From Rhodospirillales bacterium (lineage in GTDB: Bacteria; Pseudomonadota; Alphaproteobacteria; Micavibrionales; Micavibrionaceae): a DNA stretch of 64,000 nt. The number at the start of each line of letters is the position of its first letter. The stretch's first letter is position 1. Shown piece by piece: positions 25,076 through 33,745 of this stretch. A program made the translations under genes and the position numbers. The DNA lies in the NCBI GenBank assembly GCA_020638335.1, contig JACKIT010000001.1, forward strand, positions 186,001 to 250,000, in the 5' to 3' direction. The notes under the pieces were generated by a model, which ran no database searches, was not told where the DNA came from, and saw only the letters and a list, made by a program, of their open reading frames with translations.

Positions 25076-25531
25076 ATGAACATTGAAATTCTCGCCTGTG
25101 GGCGCATGAGAAAAAGTGCGCATGCGGATCTGTTTCAGGATTATCTGAAGCGGATGGATTGGAATGTGCATGTTCACGAAATTGAATCCCGTCATAAAGA
25201 CCAGAAGAAAATCCACGATGATGAATGCGCGCAGATTTTAGAGCGTATAAAACCCGATTATTTCGTCATTGCGATGGATGAACGCGGCAAGACCCTGCCC
25301 TCGCGTGAAATTGCAGCAAGGTTTGAGATGTTGCAGAATGAAGGCCGCGCGCAAGTACAGTGTATTTTAGGCGGGGCGGATGGTTTGAACGATGAGATTC
25401 GCGCGCGGGCTGATTTTCTCCTCAGTTTTGGGCGTCAAACATGGCCGCATATGCTTGCACGCGTCATGCTTTTAGAGCAGATTTACAGGAGCCAACAAAT
25501 TTTAAAAAACCATCCCTATCATCGGGATTAA
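25076..25531 (+). CDS. rlmH: 23S rRNA pseudouridine-1915 N3-methyltransferase
   Basis: RlmH is a small SPOUT methyltransferase that modifies pseudouridine 1915 of helix 69 on assembled 70S ribosomes. The 151-residue protein shows the knotted-fold signatures: FVIAMDERGKTLPSREIA, the AdoMet-binding loop ILGGADGLNDEIRARAD and the C-terminal WPHMLARVMLLEQIYRSQQI with NHPYHRD at the end. Length matches E. coli (155). It starts 17 bp after rsfS and is followed after 19 bp by the EnvC-like gene. Confidence 0.96.
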   Translation: MNIEILACGRMRKSAHADLFQDYLKRMDWNVHVHEIESRHKDQKKIHDDECAQILERIKPDYFVIAMDERGKTLPSREIAARFEMLQNEGRAQVQCILGGADGLNDEIRARADFLLSFGRQTWPHMLARVMLLEQIYRSQQILKNHPYHRD

Positions 25532-25550
25532 ATTTTGAGATCTCAGTTCT

Positions 25551-26705
25551 ATGCGCCTGTTTCTGGTTTTATTGTTTCTATTTATGCCTGCTACTATGGT
25601 GCAGGCTCAGGATGCACCGGTTCCGCCGAAAAAAGAAAATCTGGATGCCAAGCTGAAAAACACGAAGGCCGACAAAAAAGCGCTGGAGGCTGATCTTAAG
25701 ACGATAGAAAAAGATTTGAACGCGACTAAAAATTCGCTGGTCAAAACAGCCAAGGCCATTCAGAAAAATGAGAAAAAACTGCAAAATCTGGATTTGAAGA
25801 TTGCGGATCTGGAAAAGGAAGAGAAATCTCTTTCAGAAAAGTTGCAAAATGATCGCGGGTCGATTTCACGGCTTATTCTGGCGCTGGAGCGCATTCGCCG
25901 CTTGCCGCCCGAAGCGCTTATTGTGCGTCCCGAAGCGCCGCTCAAAACCGCGCAAAGCGCGATGTTGCTGGAAGAGATTTTACCGGCCCTGAACAAGCAG
26001 GCAACGGATCTAAAAGTGACGCTTGGAAATTTGCAAAATGTCTCAGATGATTTGCAAGTTAAACGCGCTGCTATGGTTGATGCTTCAAAAAAGCTGGAGG
26101 CGCAGCAGCGCGAACTGAACGCGATGATTAAAAAGCGTAGCCAGCTTTATGCCAGTACGCGCAAGGATATTGCCGCGCAGCAGAAAAAAGTTGCAAAGAT
26201 TTCTGCACAAGCGAAAAATCTTGCCGATCTTGTTAGCCGTTTAGATGCTGAACGCATACGAGGACAGGACGTAGTGCAACAAGCCAATAAAAAACGTGTT
26301 GTCGGACAAGAACCGCCGAAGTCCGGTCAACCACGTCTGCCCCTGCCCGGCATAATCAAGACCGGCTATAACGAGCCGGATAATTTTGGCGCGCCGAGCA
26401 AAGGGCTTGATATTGAAGGGCGCGCCGGGGCTTTGGTTGTTGCGCCGATGGGTGGAATTATCCGTTTTGCCGGATATTTTAAAAATTATGGCAATATGGT
26501 GATCCTTGAACATCAAAAAGGATGGCATAGTCTTATTGCAGGTTTGGAAAATATTGATACAGTGGTCGGACAATCTGTCGGAGCCGGTGAGCCTTTGGGT
26601 GTGCTTCACAAAAGTTCTACCGGTCAAAAACCGGTCTTGTATTATGAGCTGCGCCATAAAGGCAAAGCCGTTGACCCGGCCAAAAAATTTGGAGATTTAA
26701 GCTGA
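25551..26705 (+). CDS. envC: EnvC-like murein hydrolase activator
   Basis: The 384-residue protein has a signal peptide (MRLFLVLLFLFMPATMVQAQ), a coiled coil from about residue 28 to 235, and a C-terminal LytM (M23) domain (about 270-380). In active M23 peptidases the zinc ligands are HxxxD and HxH. Here the first is replaced by SKGLDIEG, and the HxH region reads GWHSLIAGL, so the site is incomplete. This matches EnvC, which activates cell-separation amidases rather than cutting peptidoglycan itself. It shares one base with the ctpA start. The order rlmH-envC-ctpA-yibQ-rppH is typical of alphaproteobacteria. Confidence 0.9.
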   Translation: MRLFLVLLFLFMPATMVQAQDAPVPPKKENLDAKLKNTKADKKALEADLKTIEKDLNATKNSLVKTAKAIQKNEKKLQNLDLKIADLEKEEKSLSEKLQNDRGSISRLILALERIRRLPPEALIVRPEAPLKTAQSAMLLEEILPALNKQATDLKVTLGNLQNVSDDLQVKRAAMVDASKKLEAQQRELNAMIKKRSQLYASTRKDIAAQQKKVAKISAQAKNLADLVSRLDAERIRGQDVVQQANKKRVVGQEPPKSGQPRLPLPGIIKTGYNEPDNFGAPSKGLDIEGRAGALVVAPMGGIIRFAGYFKNYGNMVILEHQKGWHSLIAGLENIDTVVGQSVGAGEPLGVLHKSSTGQKPVLYYELRHKGKAVDPAKKFGDLS

Positions 26706-28102
26706 TGCGCATACCAACATTGTTTTTGATTGCTCTTACTTTTGCGATTTTTACAACTCACAGTGCTTTTGCGCAGAACGGGGAAGAGCCGCGCACAGCA
26801 GGTACACAGCCTGCTGCAGAAGATCACAGCGATACTTACCGTCAGCTTGATTTGTTTGGTGACGTGTTTGAACGCGTACGTGCGCAATATGTTGAGGAAA
26901 CAGCAGATCAGGAACTGATCGAAAATGCCATCAATGGCATGCTCACGGCGCTGGACCCGCATTCATCCTATCTCAACAATGAGAAATTTGAAGATATGCA
27001 GATTAGTACGCGCGGCGAATTTGGAGGTCTGGGGATTGAAGTCACGATGGAAAACGGCGTGATCAAGGTGGTTTCGCCGATTGATGACACGCCTGCGTTT
27101 CGCGCCGGGGTTCTGTCTGGCGATTACATCGTACAAATTGACGATGAGCCTGTGATGGGATTAACGCTTTCGGAGGCTGTTGATAAAATGCGTGGTGAAG
27201 TCGGCACGGAAATTGACCTTCTTATAAGCCGTGAGGGCGCAGACGCGCCAATTGAGATGACACTGGTGCGCGACATCATTAAAATTCGTTCCGTGCGTCA
27301 CCGGGTTGAAGGCAACTCCGGGTATATCCGCATTACCACTTTCAACCAGAATGCGGAAGGCGGCGTTAAAAAAGCCATTCAGGAAATCAAGGCTGAGCTT
27401 GGGAATAAGCTGAACGGTTATGTACTGGATTTGCGCAATAACCCCGGCGGATTGCTGGATCAGGCGATTGCGGTTTCTGACGTATTTTTGGACAAGGGCG
27501 AGATTGTCTCGACGCGCGGGCGTCATGAGGATGATACCAAGCGTGATAATGCTACGCCGGGCGATCTGGCCGAAGATTTGCCAATTGTCGTTCTTATCAA
27601 TGGCGGATCGGCTTCGGCGTCGGAGATTGTTGCCGGAGCTTTGCAAGATCATCGCCGGGCGATTTTGCTTGGAACGCAGTCTTTCGGTAAAGGCTCTGTA
27701 CAAACAGTGATCCCTTTGCCCGGTCATGGCGCTATGCGTTTGACAACGGCGCGTTACTATACGCCGTCGGGACGCTCCATTCAGGCTAAAGGTATTGAGC
27801 CAGATATCCTTGTTGAGCCCGCCAAGATCGAAACCTATAACATTAAGCGTTTGCGGGAAGAAAATCTGAAAGGTGCGCTTGATAGAAAAGCCATGAAGGA
27901 TGATCGTGAGGATGAAAGCGAGGGCGAGGGCGAGGATGAAGGCGAAGGAAATGATGAAGAAGTCCAGGACTATCAACTGATGCGCGCTCTTGATCTTCTT
28001 AATGGTCTGATGCTGTATAAGGGGGAGCCGCGCGCGGTGAATGATAATGCTCCCGCCCCTGCGGCTGAATCGTCGGCAGCAGAGACACAAAGCCAACCGT
28101 AA
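26705..28102 (+). CDS. ctpA: C-terminal processing peptidase CtpA (S41)
   Basis: CtpA is a periplasmic serine protease that trims exported proteins and murein hydrolases from their C-termini. The 465-residue protein has a signal peptide (ending AFAQN), an N-terminal helical part, a PDZ domain (about 95-180, GGLGIEVTMENGVIKV) and the S41 domain with the catalytic Ser at about 303 in GGSASASEIVAGAL and Lys at about 328 in GTQSFGKGSVQT. The tail after about 395 is highly acidic (repeated EGEDEGEG) and ends in an Ala/Pro-rich stretch, longer than usual. It starts on the last base of the EnvC-like gene. Confidence 0.95.
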   Translation: MRIPTLFLIALTFAIFTTHSAFAQNGEEPRTAGTQPAAEDHSDTYRQLDLFGDVFERVRAQYVEETADQELIENAINGMLTALDPHSSYLNNEKFEDMQISTRGEFGGLGIEVTMENGVIKVVSPIDDTPAFRAGVLSGDYIVQIDDEPVMGLTLSEAVDKMRGEVGTEIDLLISREGADAPIEMTLVRDIIKIRSVRHRVEGNSGYIRITTFNQNAEGGVKKAIQEIKAELGNKLNGYVLDLRNNPGGLLDQAIAVSDVFLDKGEIVSTRGRHEDDTKRDNATPGDLAEDLPIVVLINGGSASASEIVAGALQDHRRAILLGTQSFGKGSVQTVIPLPGHGAMRLTTARYYTPSGRSIQAKGIEPDILVEPAKIETYNIKRLREENLKGALDRKAMKDDREDESEGEGEDEGEGNDEEVQDYQLMRALDLLNGLMLYKGEPRAVNDNAPAPAAESSAAETQSQP

Positions 28103-28111
28103 AGGATTTTT

Positions 28112-29236
28112 ATGGAACTGATGCACAGCATTCAGGAGCGTTTTTCTTTTAAAAGCTTTGCGCGGGGCATGTTTGTCGTTCTGGCTATCTATGGCGCTTC
28201 ATTTGGTTATGCCTTTTTGCAAGGTGATGTTACGCGGGAATATCTACAATCCAGACTGGCAAGCCAGAGCGTTTTGATTGATGGCCTGGGTGAGCCTGCA
28301 TTTATTGAAACGCAAGATCATCTGGGCGCAAAGGATCTCGTCGAAGCGCCTTCTTCCACGCATGGTTCGAAGCAGAATAATACGGAAAACTCCCATGAAG
28401 AGAATACCCGCTTAGAGAACATTGTTGACAAGAGCGCAAAAGCGCTTAGCGAAGCGCCTGTTGAAGGTTTATTTGAAGACAGTGCGTTTGGACGTCTTCC
28501 CATTGCAAAGAATGCGATTGAGACGCCTTTTGCGGCTTACCGTAAACCGTTTGTGCTTAATCAGGGGCGGCCCTTTATTGCCGTAGCCGTAGAACAATTT
28601 GGTCTTTCTAATGCTTTATCAGAGGAAATGATTGCGGCGCTCCCCTCTTCGGTTTCTTTTATTCTTACGCCTTACAGTCAAAGCCCCGAGAAATGGACGC
28701 GTGAGGCGCGCACCGACGGGCATGAGGTTTGGCTGCATTTGCCAATGGAAAATAAGAATTTTCCATTGGAAGATCCTGGCGCTAAGGGTCTGCTGACGCG
28801 GGTGAGCCTTCAATATAACCAGGATCGTATTCAATGGTTAATGGGGCGGACGACCGGCTATGCCGGCGTGGCGGCGTATACGGACGATACTTTGGATAAT
28901 GCCGGACAAATGTTTAAAAATATGGCGCATGATTTGTTTAAACGCGGGCTTGGTTTCCTTGAGCTAAACCGCGAAGAAACAAGTTTTTTTGAGCCCATAG
29001 CCGAGGAAATGCACGCGCCACATACAGAAGTGCAAAGCTATATTGATGTTGTCGATCCGCAGCGTCCGGCGATTAAAAAGGCGTTGGAACAGATTGATGC
29101 GCAGGGCGGGACGCTGGTGGTTGTGCGCCCGTCGCCGCGTAATATTCCGGCGCTCAAACGCTGGCTGGAGTCTTTGCAAAAGCGCGGTATTGAGATTGTA
29201 CCGGTTTCTGCTGTTGCTGCTGCAAATAATTACTAA
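28112..29236 (+). CDS. divergent polysaccharide deacetylase family protein (YibQ type)
   Basis: The 374-residue protein has one N-terminal membrane helix (about 19-37) and an extended low-complexity linker to about residue 140. The C-terminal 230 residues match the YibQ/DUF610 family of divergent polysaccharide deacetylases: FIAVAVEQFGLS at the first strand, then SFILTPYSQSPEKWTREARTDGHEVWLHLPME, then TGYAGVAAYTDDTL. The metal-binding Asp-Asp at the first strand of active members is not seen (AVEQFG), so catalysis is doubtful. The place between ctpA and rppH is conserved, suggesting a cell-envelope role with EnvC and CtpA. Confidence 0.85.
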   Translation: MELMHSIQERFSFKSFARGMFVVLAIYGASFGYAFLQGDVTREYLQSRLASQSVLIDGLGEPAFIETQDHLGAKDLVEAPSSTHGSKQNNTENSHEENTRLENIVDKSAKALSEAPVEGLFEDSAFGRLPIAKNAIETPFAAYRKPFVLNQGRPFIAVAVEQFGLSNALSEEMIAALPSSVSFILTPYSQSPEKWTREARTDGHEVWLHLPMENKNFPLEDPGAKGLLTRVSLQYNQDRIQWLMGRTTGYAGVAAYTDDTLDNAGQMFKNMAHDLFKRGLGFLELNREETSFFEPIAEEMHAPHTEVQSYIDVVDPQRPAIKKALEQIDAQGGTLVVVRPSPRNIPALKRWLESLQKRGIEIVPVSAVAAANNY

Positions 29237-29253
29237 GGAGCCCTTTTCAGAAG

Positions 29254-29760
29254 ATGCTTGATAAAAGCGCCCTGCCCTATAGGCCTTGTGTCGGGATTGC
29301 CTTGTTTAACGAGGCCGGGCAAGTTTTTGTCGGCGAACGGATTGATACGCCGGGTGCGTGGCAGATGCCGCAAGGCGGAATTGACGAGGGTGAGGATTTG
29401 AAAGTGGCGGCGCGGCGAGAACTGCGTGAAGAGATTGGTACGGATAGTGCGGAACTGTTGAAAATCAGCGATCAAACAACGCGCTATGATTTGCCTGCTC
29501 ATTTGCTGGACAAGCTCTGGGGCGGGCGTTATCGCGGCCAGGAGCAACATTGGGTTGCCATGCGTTTTACCGGCATGGACAGCGATATACGACTGGATGC
29601 GGATGAGCGCCCGGAATTTAGTGCATGGCAGTGGGTGGCCTTAAACGACACGCTTGATCTGATTGTCCCTTTTAAGCGTGATACCTATAAGCAGGTTATT
29701 GCGATGTTTTCTAACTTGTCATTGCTTCGCTACGCTCGCAATGACGAGTTTAAGGGTTGA
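29254..29760 (+). CDS. rppH: RNA pyrophosphohydrolase RppH, repeat-derived C-terminus
   Basis: RppH is a Nudix hydrolase that removes pyrophosphate from mRNA 5' ends and so starts decay. The Nudix box is at about residues 44-66: GGIDEGEDLKVAARRELREEIG matches GX5EX7REUXEEXGU. The start YRPCVGIALFNEAGQVFVGER and later QEQHWVAMRFTG are also typical. The last dozen residues (LSLLRYARNDEFKG) are encoded by a palindromic repeat at 29718-29745, so the natural C-terminus seems to have been replaced. The gene overlaps tolB tail to tail by 11 bp. Confidence 0.95.
   Translation: MLDKSALPYRPCVGIALFNEAGQVFVGERIDTPGAWQMPQGGIDEGEDLKVAARRELREEIGTDSAELLKISDQTTRYDLPAHLLDKLWGGRYRGQEQHWVAMRFTGMDSDIRLDADERPEFSAWQWVALNDTLDLIVPFKRDTYKQVIAMFSNLSLLRYARNDEFKG
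29718..29745. repeat. GTCATTGC-type palindrome inside the rppH 3' end
   Basis: The element has arms GTCATTGC (29718-29725) and GCAATGAC (29738-29745) with a TACGCTC core between them. Closely related sequence occurs at 40854-40875, at 36563-36573 and at 39629-39639. Here it is translated as the end of RppH. Confidence 0.85.
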
Positions 29761-31066
29761 TCGGGCTCCAGGCCGGGTCGGAGCCGTCTTGCGGGGTGCG
29801 CAGCCAACGTTCGTTATAGCCGGTTATGTCCACCGTATAGATTTTGGCCTGACGCTGCGTACCGCCGGGGCCAACGGGCCGTTCTTTAAAATATGTCAGG
29901 ACACGGCCATTGGGCGACCAGCTTGGACCTTCAACGTGATAGGCATTGGTGATCAAGCGTTCGCCTTTGCCATCGGGGCGGATGACGCCGATATAGAATT
30001 TGCCTTTATACATGCGGGTGAAGGCGATGAGATCGCCGCGCGGCGACCAGACCGGGTTGGCGTAGCGCCCCTGTCCGAAGGTGATGCGCTGCACATTTGA
30101 GCCGTCGGCATTCATTGTATAGAGCTGCTGTGTGCCGCCACGGTCGGATTCAAAGGCAATCTGCTTGCCGTCCGGAGAGTAGCTTGGCGCGGTATCGATG
30201 GATGAATTGGTGGTGATACGCTGAGGCTGGCGGGTGCGCAGGCTCATTTCATAGATATCGGTGTTACCGTTTGTGGCCATCGACATAATCACTTTGTTGC
30301 CATCGGGTGAAAAACGCGGGGCGAAGGTCATGTTGGGGAAATTGCCCAGCTCTTCATGACGGCCAGTATTGATATCATAGAGATACACACGCGGACCCCG
30401 GCGGCCATAGGACATATAGGTGATCTGCTGGCGTGATGGTGAAAAACGCGGCGTGAGCACCAGATCGCGGCCATCGGTGAGATATTTATGGTTAGCGCCG
30501 TCCTGATCCATGATGGCGAGGCGTTTGACGCGGGCCTGCGGCGGGCCGCTTTCGGCGACATAGACAATGCGGGTGTCAAAATAGCCGTCCTCACCGGTCA
30601 GGCGCTTATAGATTTCATCCGAGATAATATGGGCGATGCGCCGCCAGTTCTCCGGCGTAGTCATATAGGCCATGCCGATCAATTGTTTTTCACTGAACAC
30701 GTCCCAGAGGCGAAATTCAACGCGCGCGCGGCCATCTGCGGTCGTGGTGACGCTGCCGGAAACAAGGGCCTGCGTTCCGATGGCTCGCCATTCGCCAAAG
30801 CGCGGCCCGGCGATTTGCATAGAATTCACATCCTGCACGAAAGCGCGCGGATTAAGGGGCTTAAACAGGCCGGAGCTTTCAAGGTTGGCGGATATAACGC
30901 CGGGAATCTGGGTGGCAAAGTCGCGATGTTGCGGGCTGGTGGCATGGAATGTCGAGATGGCGATGGGCATGGGCTCGACAACGCCGCGTTTGAGGTCCAG
31001 CGTAATTTCAGCGTTTGCGGTTTGTGGAAGCAATAATAGCAGGAGGGCGAAGAGAATCTTTTTCAT
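29750..31066 (-). CDS. tolB: Tol-Pal system protein TolB
   Basis: TolB is the periplasmic beta-propeller of the Tol-Pal system, which constricts the outer membrane at division. The 438-residue protein has a signal peptide (MKKILFALLLLLLPQTANA), an N-terminal alpha/beta domain to about 165 and a six-bladed WD40-like propeller, with repeated PRFSPxxxxIxxxS and PSYSPDGKQIAFESDRGG blades. The ATG at 31066 has AAAGGA 8 nt upstream; a start three codons earlier is less likely. It follows tolA by 26 bp. The next gene in most genomes, pal, is absent here; rppH faces it instead. Confidence 0.96.
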   Translation of the reverse strand: MKKILFALLLLLLPQTANAEITLDLKRGVVEPMPIAISTFHATSPQHRDFATQIPGVISANLESSGLFKPLNPRAFVQDVNSMQIAGPRFGEWRAIGTQALVSGSVTTTADGRARVEFRLWDVFSEKQLIGMAYMTTPENWRRIAHIISDEIYKRLTGEDGYFDTRIVYVAESGPPQARVKRLAIMDQDGANHKYLTDGRDLVLTPRFSPSRQQITYMSYGRRGPRVYLYDINTGRHEELGNFPNMTFAPRFSPDGNKVIMSMATNGNTDIYEMSLRTRQPQRITTNSSIDTAPSYSPDGKQIAFESDRGGTQQLYTMNADGSNVQRITFGQGRYANPVWSPRGDLIAFTRMYKGKFYIGVIRPDGKGERLITNAYHVEGPSWSPNGRVLTYFKERPVGPGGTQRQAKIYTVDITGYNERWLRTPQDGSDPAWSPINP

Positions 31067-31092
31067 GGAACACATCCTTTCGAATTCACACG

Positions 31093-31953
31093 TTATAGCA
31101 TATCGCTGGGGTCGAAATTAATAGTAATCGTCTTCCATTGCTCATATTTTTCGGGTGGCAACTGGAAAGGCGAGCAGCGCGGGTTGCGCACAGCGCGTAC
31201 AGCCGAATCCGCTGCCGCGCGGAAGGCGGGATCGTGGTTGAGTCCTCCATTAATTACCCGAACATCGCGCACTGTCATATCGCGATTCATGCTCAAACGC
31301 AGTGTAACCACCAGATTTTCTGCATATTTTGCGCCTGATGGCACATTCCAGCACGGCTCAATCTGACGGCGCAGTGCATCAAGCTCGCTCATGCTGATCT
31401 GATTTGCCAGCGGCGCGGTTTGACCATCTTCCAGATCAGGGTTTTTCGAGGTTTGTTTGCTTTGGTCCTCTTCCTCTGTGGGTGTGAGGTCCTTAAGCAG
31501 AGAGTTAAACAAATCATCCTGTTTTGGCTCTTCTTTTTTAGGCTTTGGTTTGGGTTTTTCTTTCGGCTTGGGTTTCGGTTTTTCCGGTTCCTTCTTCGGC
31601 TCTTCGGGCTTGGGCAGCGGCACAGCCTCTTCTTTCAGGGCTTCCGGTTTTGGGGCTTCCGGCTTCTTTAGCTCTTCTTCTGGCGGTTTGGGCGGTTCGA
31701 TTTTTTTCGGCTCTTCGGGCGTTGGAATTGGTTTAGGCTTTGGCGGCGGTTTTTGATCCGTCTGGGAAAGCTCGGAAATATCGACCAGTTCGACGCTGAC
31801 CGGGGCGATGATCAGCGGCTCGGTTTTGAAAAACGGGATGCCGACGAGCGCGATGGTGATCACCAACCCATGAAAAATCGAGGATTTGATTAAAGCGCCT
31901 TTCATAGAGCCTTGGGTTGCGCTTTGCGGGTTATCTGGACGCGCGGCGTTCAT
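31093..31953 (-). CDS. tolA: TolA-type energy transducer
   Basis: TolA spans the envelope and passes energy from TolQR to TolB-Pal. The 286-residue protein has one N-terminal membrane helix (about 22-44), a long Pro/Lys/Glu-rich linker (about 65-165, with repeats such as PKPKPKEKPKP), and a C-terminal TonB/TolA-like domain (about 190-286) with the Cys pair in EPCWNVPSG and RNPRCSPFQ. Its place between tolR and tolB identifies it. The linker contains many proline runs that would need EF-P. The 5' side has an inverted repeat (31975-32062) between it and tolR. Confidence 0.92.
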   Translation of the reverse strand: MNAARPDNPQSATQGSMKGALIKSSIFHGLVITIALVGIPFFKTEPLIIAPVSVELVDISELSQTDQKPPPKPKPIPTPEEPKKIEPPKPPEEELKKPEAPKPEALKEEAVPLPKPEEPKKEPEKPKPKPKEKPKPKPKKEEPKQDDLFNSLLKDLTPTEEEDQSKQTSKNPDLEDGQTAPLANQISMSELDALRRQIEPCWNVPSGAKYAENLVVTLRLSMNRDMTVRDVRVINGGLNHDPAFRAAADSAVRAVRNPRCSPFQLPPEKYEQWKTITINFDPSDML

Positions 31954-31974
31954 AATTTCAAACCATATATTTTA

Positions 31975-32062
31975 AACCGCGAATAAACACGGATTGACGC
32001 GAATAGTTATGGATATGTTTTTTTATAAAAATATTTGCGTTCATTCGTGTCCATTTGCGGTT
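31975..32062. repeat. decamer-arm repeat, pair 3
   Basis: The left arm (31975-32004) reads AACCGCGAAT, AAACACGGAT, TGACGCGAAT. The right arm (32033-32062), read on the minus strand, is AACCGCAAAT, GGACACGAAT, GAACGCAAAT. Only 28 bp lie between them, so the whole element could form one 30-bp imperfect stem. A fragment of another arm (GTGTTCACTGTGGTTAA) follows at 32091-32107, just before tolR. It fills the tolR-tolA gap. Confidence 0.85.
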
Positions 32063-32112
32063 TAAAAACTGAAGCTCCTGTGCTTTTCCTGTGTTCACTG
32101 TGGTTAACATTT

Positions 32113-32559
32113 TCATCTCCCGGTATTCTCGGAAATGAGAGCGACTTTGGAAAAGCCGGCAGCGTTAATGGAGCCGATGATTTTCATGACGCGGCCATAT
32201 TCGAGTCCCTGATCGGCGCGGATGTAAATACGCCGGTCAGCCTGGCCTTCCGTCATGGCTTCGAGCTGGAATTTCAGCTTTTTCTCATCCATTTCGCTGT
32301 CACCTATATAGAGTTTGCCGTCTTTGGCCAGGGTGATTTCGATGGGCTTGTTGTCCTCGTCGGGGATTGATTTCGCTTCAGATTGCGGCAGGTCAACCGC
32401 GACGCCGGAGGTGAGCAAGGGCGCGGCGACCATGAAAACGATGAGCAGCACGAGCATGACATCGACAAAAGGCGTGACATTGATTTCGGCCATCGGGCGA
32501 TAGGTGCCGCCGGTTCTGCGGCCTCTGCTGCGGGTTTTTGTTGTGAGAGACGCGCCCAT
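32113..32559 (-). CDS. tolR: Tol-Pal system protein TolR (ExbD family)
   Basis: TolR forms the inner-membrane proton motor with TolQ. The 148-residue protein has one membrane helix at about residues 30-52 (FVDVMLVLLIVFMVAAPLL) containing the essential Asp, and a periplasmic domain with VDLPQSEA and PIEITLAKDGKLYIGD. Length and motif order are normal for ExbD/TolR. It shares one base with the end of tolQ, so the two are translationally coupled. Confidence 0.96.
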   Translation of the reverse strand: MGASLTTKTRSRGRRTGGTYRPMAEINVTPFVDVMLVLLIVFMVAAPLLTSGVAVDLPQSEAKSIPDEDNKPIEITLAKDGKLYIGDSEMDEKKLKFQLEAMTEGQADRRIYIRADQGLEYGRVMKIIGSINAAGFSKVALISENTGR

Positions 32560-33329
32560 TATTCTGCGGCCCTTCTACCGGAGGCTTCACCGTCTTGCGA
32601 ATCGAGGTGGCGAGACAGAATCGCCATAAATTCATCGGTGAAAGCTTCGAGGCGATCGGCGTAACTGTTAATACCGCTGGAAAATACGTTATAGGCAACG
32701 ACAGCCGGGATGGCGGCGACCAGCCCGAGGGCTGTGGCGAACAGGGCTTCGGCGATACCTGGCGCGACGACTGCAAGCGAGGTATTGTTGGTCGCAGCGA
32801 TAGATGAGAAAGAATTCATAATCCCCCAGACCGTGCCGAACAGGCCGATAAAGGGCGCGGTTGAACCGACTGAAGCCAGAAAAGTCATGCCACGTTCAAG
32901 TGCGTTAATCTCACGGCCTATAGCGACATTCATTGCGCGTTCAACGCGCTGGCGCAGTGAGGTATGCAGACTTTCCTTCGCAGGGATGCCGCCGGCAACG
33001 CCGGCTTGCCATTCCTCCATACCGGCGGAAAAAGTGGCAAGAATAGGGTCAGGCTTGGAATTTTTAACGCGCTGATAAATTTTATCGAGAGGTTCGCCCG
33101 ACCAGAAGGAATCTTCGAAAATATTGGCTTTGCGGTTGACGCGCTTAAGATTAGAGCGTTTGGAAAAAATGATGGTCCAGCTCCAGAGCGATGCCATCAT
33201 GAGGATCATCATCACGGCTTTGACGATGAGATCGGCCTCAAGGAACAGCCCTATCATACTCAGGTCGGCGTCATATCCTCCGAGATTTTCTACAGTTTCA
33301 ACGGCGGCAGCGGGAACAGCTTCGGGCAT
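32559..33329 (-). CDS. tolQ: Tol-Pal system protein TolQ (MotA/TolQ/ExbB family)
   Basis: TolQ is the proton-channel subunit of the Tol motor. The 256-residue protein has a first membrane helix at about 38-58 (IVKAVMMILMMASLWSWTIIF), a large cytoplasmic loop, and two further helices in the C-terminal half (FLASVGSTAPFIGLFGTVWGIMNSF and GIAEALFATALGLVAAIPAVVAYN), which carry the family signature. Length matches E. coli TolQ (230) with a slightly longer N-terminus. It starts 14 bp after ybgC. Confidence 0.96.
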   Translation of the reverse strand: MPEAVPAAAVETVENLGGYDADLSMIGLFLEADLIVKAVMMILMMASLWSWTIIFSKRSNLKRVNRKANIFEDSFWSGEPLDKIYQRVKNSKPDPILATFSAGMEEWQAGVAGGIPAKESLHTSLRQRVERAMNVAIGREINALERGMTFLASVGSTAPFIGLFGTVWGIMNSFSSIAATNNTSLAVVAPGIAEALFATALGLVAAIPAVVAYNVFSSGINSYADRLEAFTDEFMAILSRHLDSQDGEASGRRAAE

Positions 33330-33343
33330 GGTCTTTTTTCCTC

Positions 33344-33745
33344 TTAGATCAGCTTTTCAAATTCAGCACGTAGTATTTCAGGTATACGCACTGGTTTTAG
33401 CTTATTTGCATCAACGCAGACAAGCACGACGTGCAGATCCGTGATGATCTCCCCGTTTTTTTTGATCTGATGGTGCATGGTGAAGCTGGAATTTTTCATG
33501 CTGGTGATGGTTGTGTGAACGGTGAGCAGGTCATCTAAAAAAGCCGGTTTATGATATTCAATGTCGATATGCTTTACTACGAATGTAACACCGCAATCCT
33601 TCGCAAGGGTGCTGGATTGGTGACCGATATGGCGTAGAAATTCAGCGCGGACGCGCTCACCATAGGCAATGTAGTTGGCGTGGTACACTACCCCGCCCGC
33701 ATCGGTGTCTTCGTAGTAAATGCGGATGTCGGTTGTGTGCTCCAT
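33344..33745 (-). CDS. ybgC: acyl-CoA thioesterase YbgC
   Basis: YbgC is a hotdog-fold thioesterase encoded at the head of most tol operons. The 133-residue protein has the family active-site phrase YYEDTDAGGVVYHANYIAYGERVR at about residues 8-32, in which Asp and Tyr-His are catalytic. The length is normal. Its ATG directly abuts the ruvB stop, joining the ruv and tol gene sets in one minus-strand transcript. Substrates are thought to be acyl-CoA or acyl-ACP linked to phospholipid metabolism (family knowledge). Confidence 0.94.
   Translation of the reverse strand: MEHTTDIRIYYEDTDAGGVVYHANYIAYGERVRAEFLRHIGHQSSTLAKDCGVTFVVKHIDIEYHKPAFLDDLLTVHTTITSMKNSSFTMHHQIKKNGEIITDLHVVLVCVDANKLKPVRIPEILRAEFEKLI

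Noticed and set aside
27161..28126. A 321-codon minus-strand frame
   Set aside because: It lies opposite ctpA, which has all S41 and PDZ motifs. No family is seen and there is no ribosome-binding site.
31457..31756. A Gly/Ser/Phe-rich plus-strand frame that could look like a glycine-rich protein
   Set aside because: It is the complement of the Pro/Lys/Glu repeat linker of tolA.
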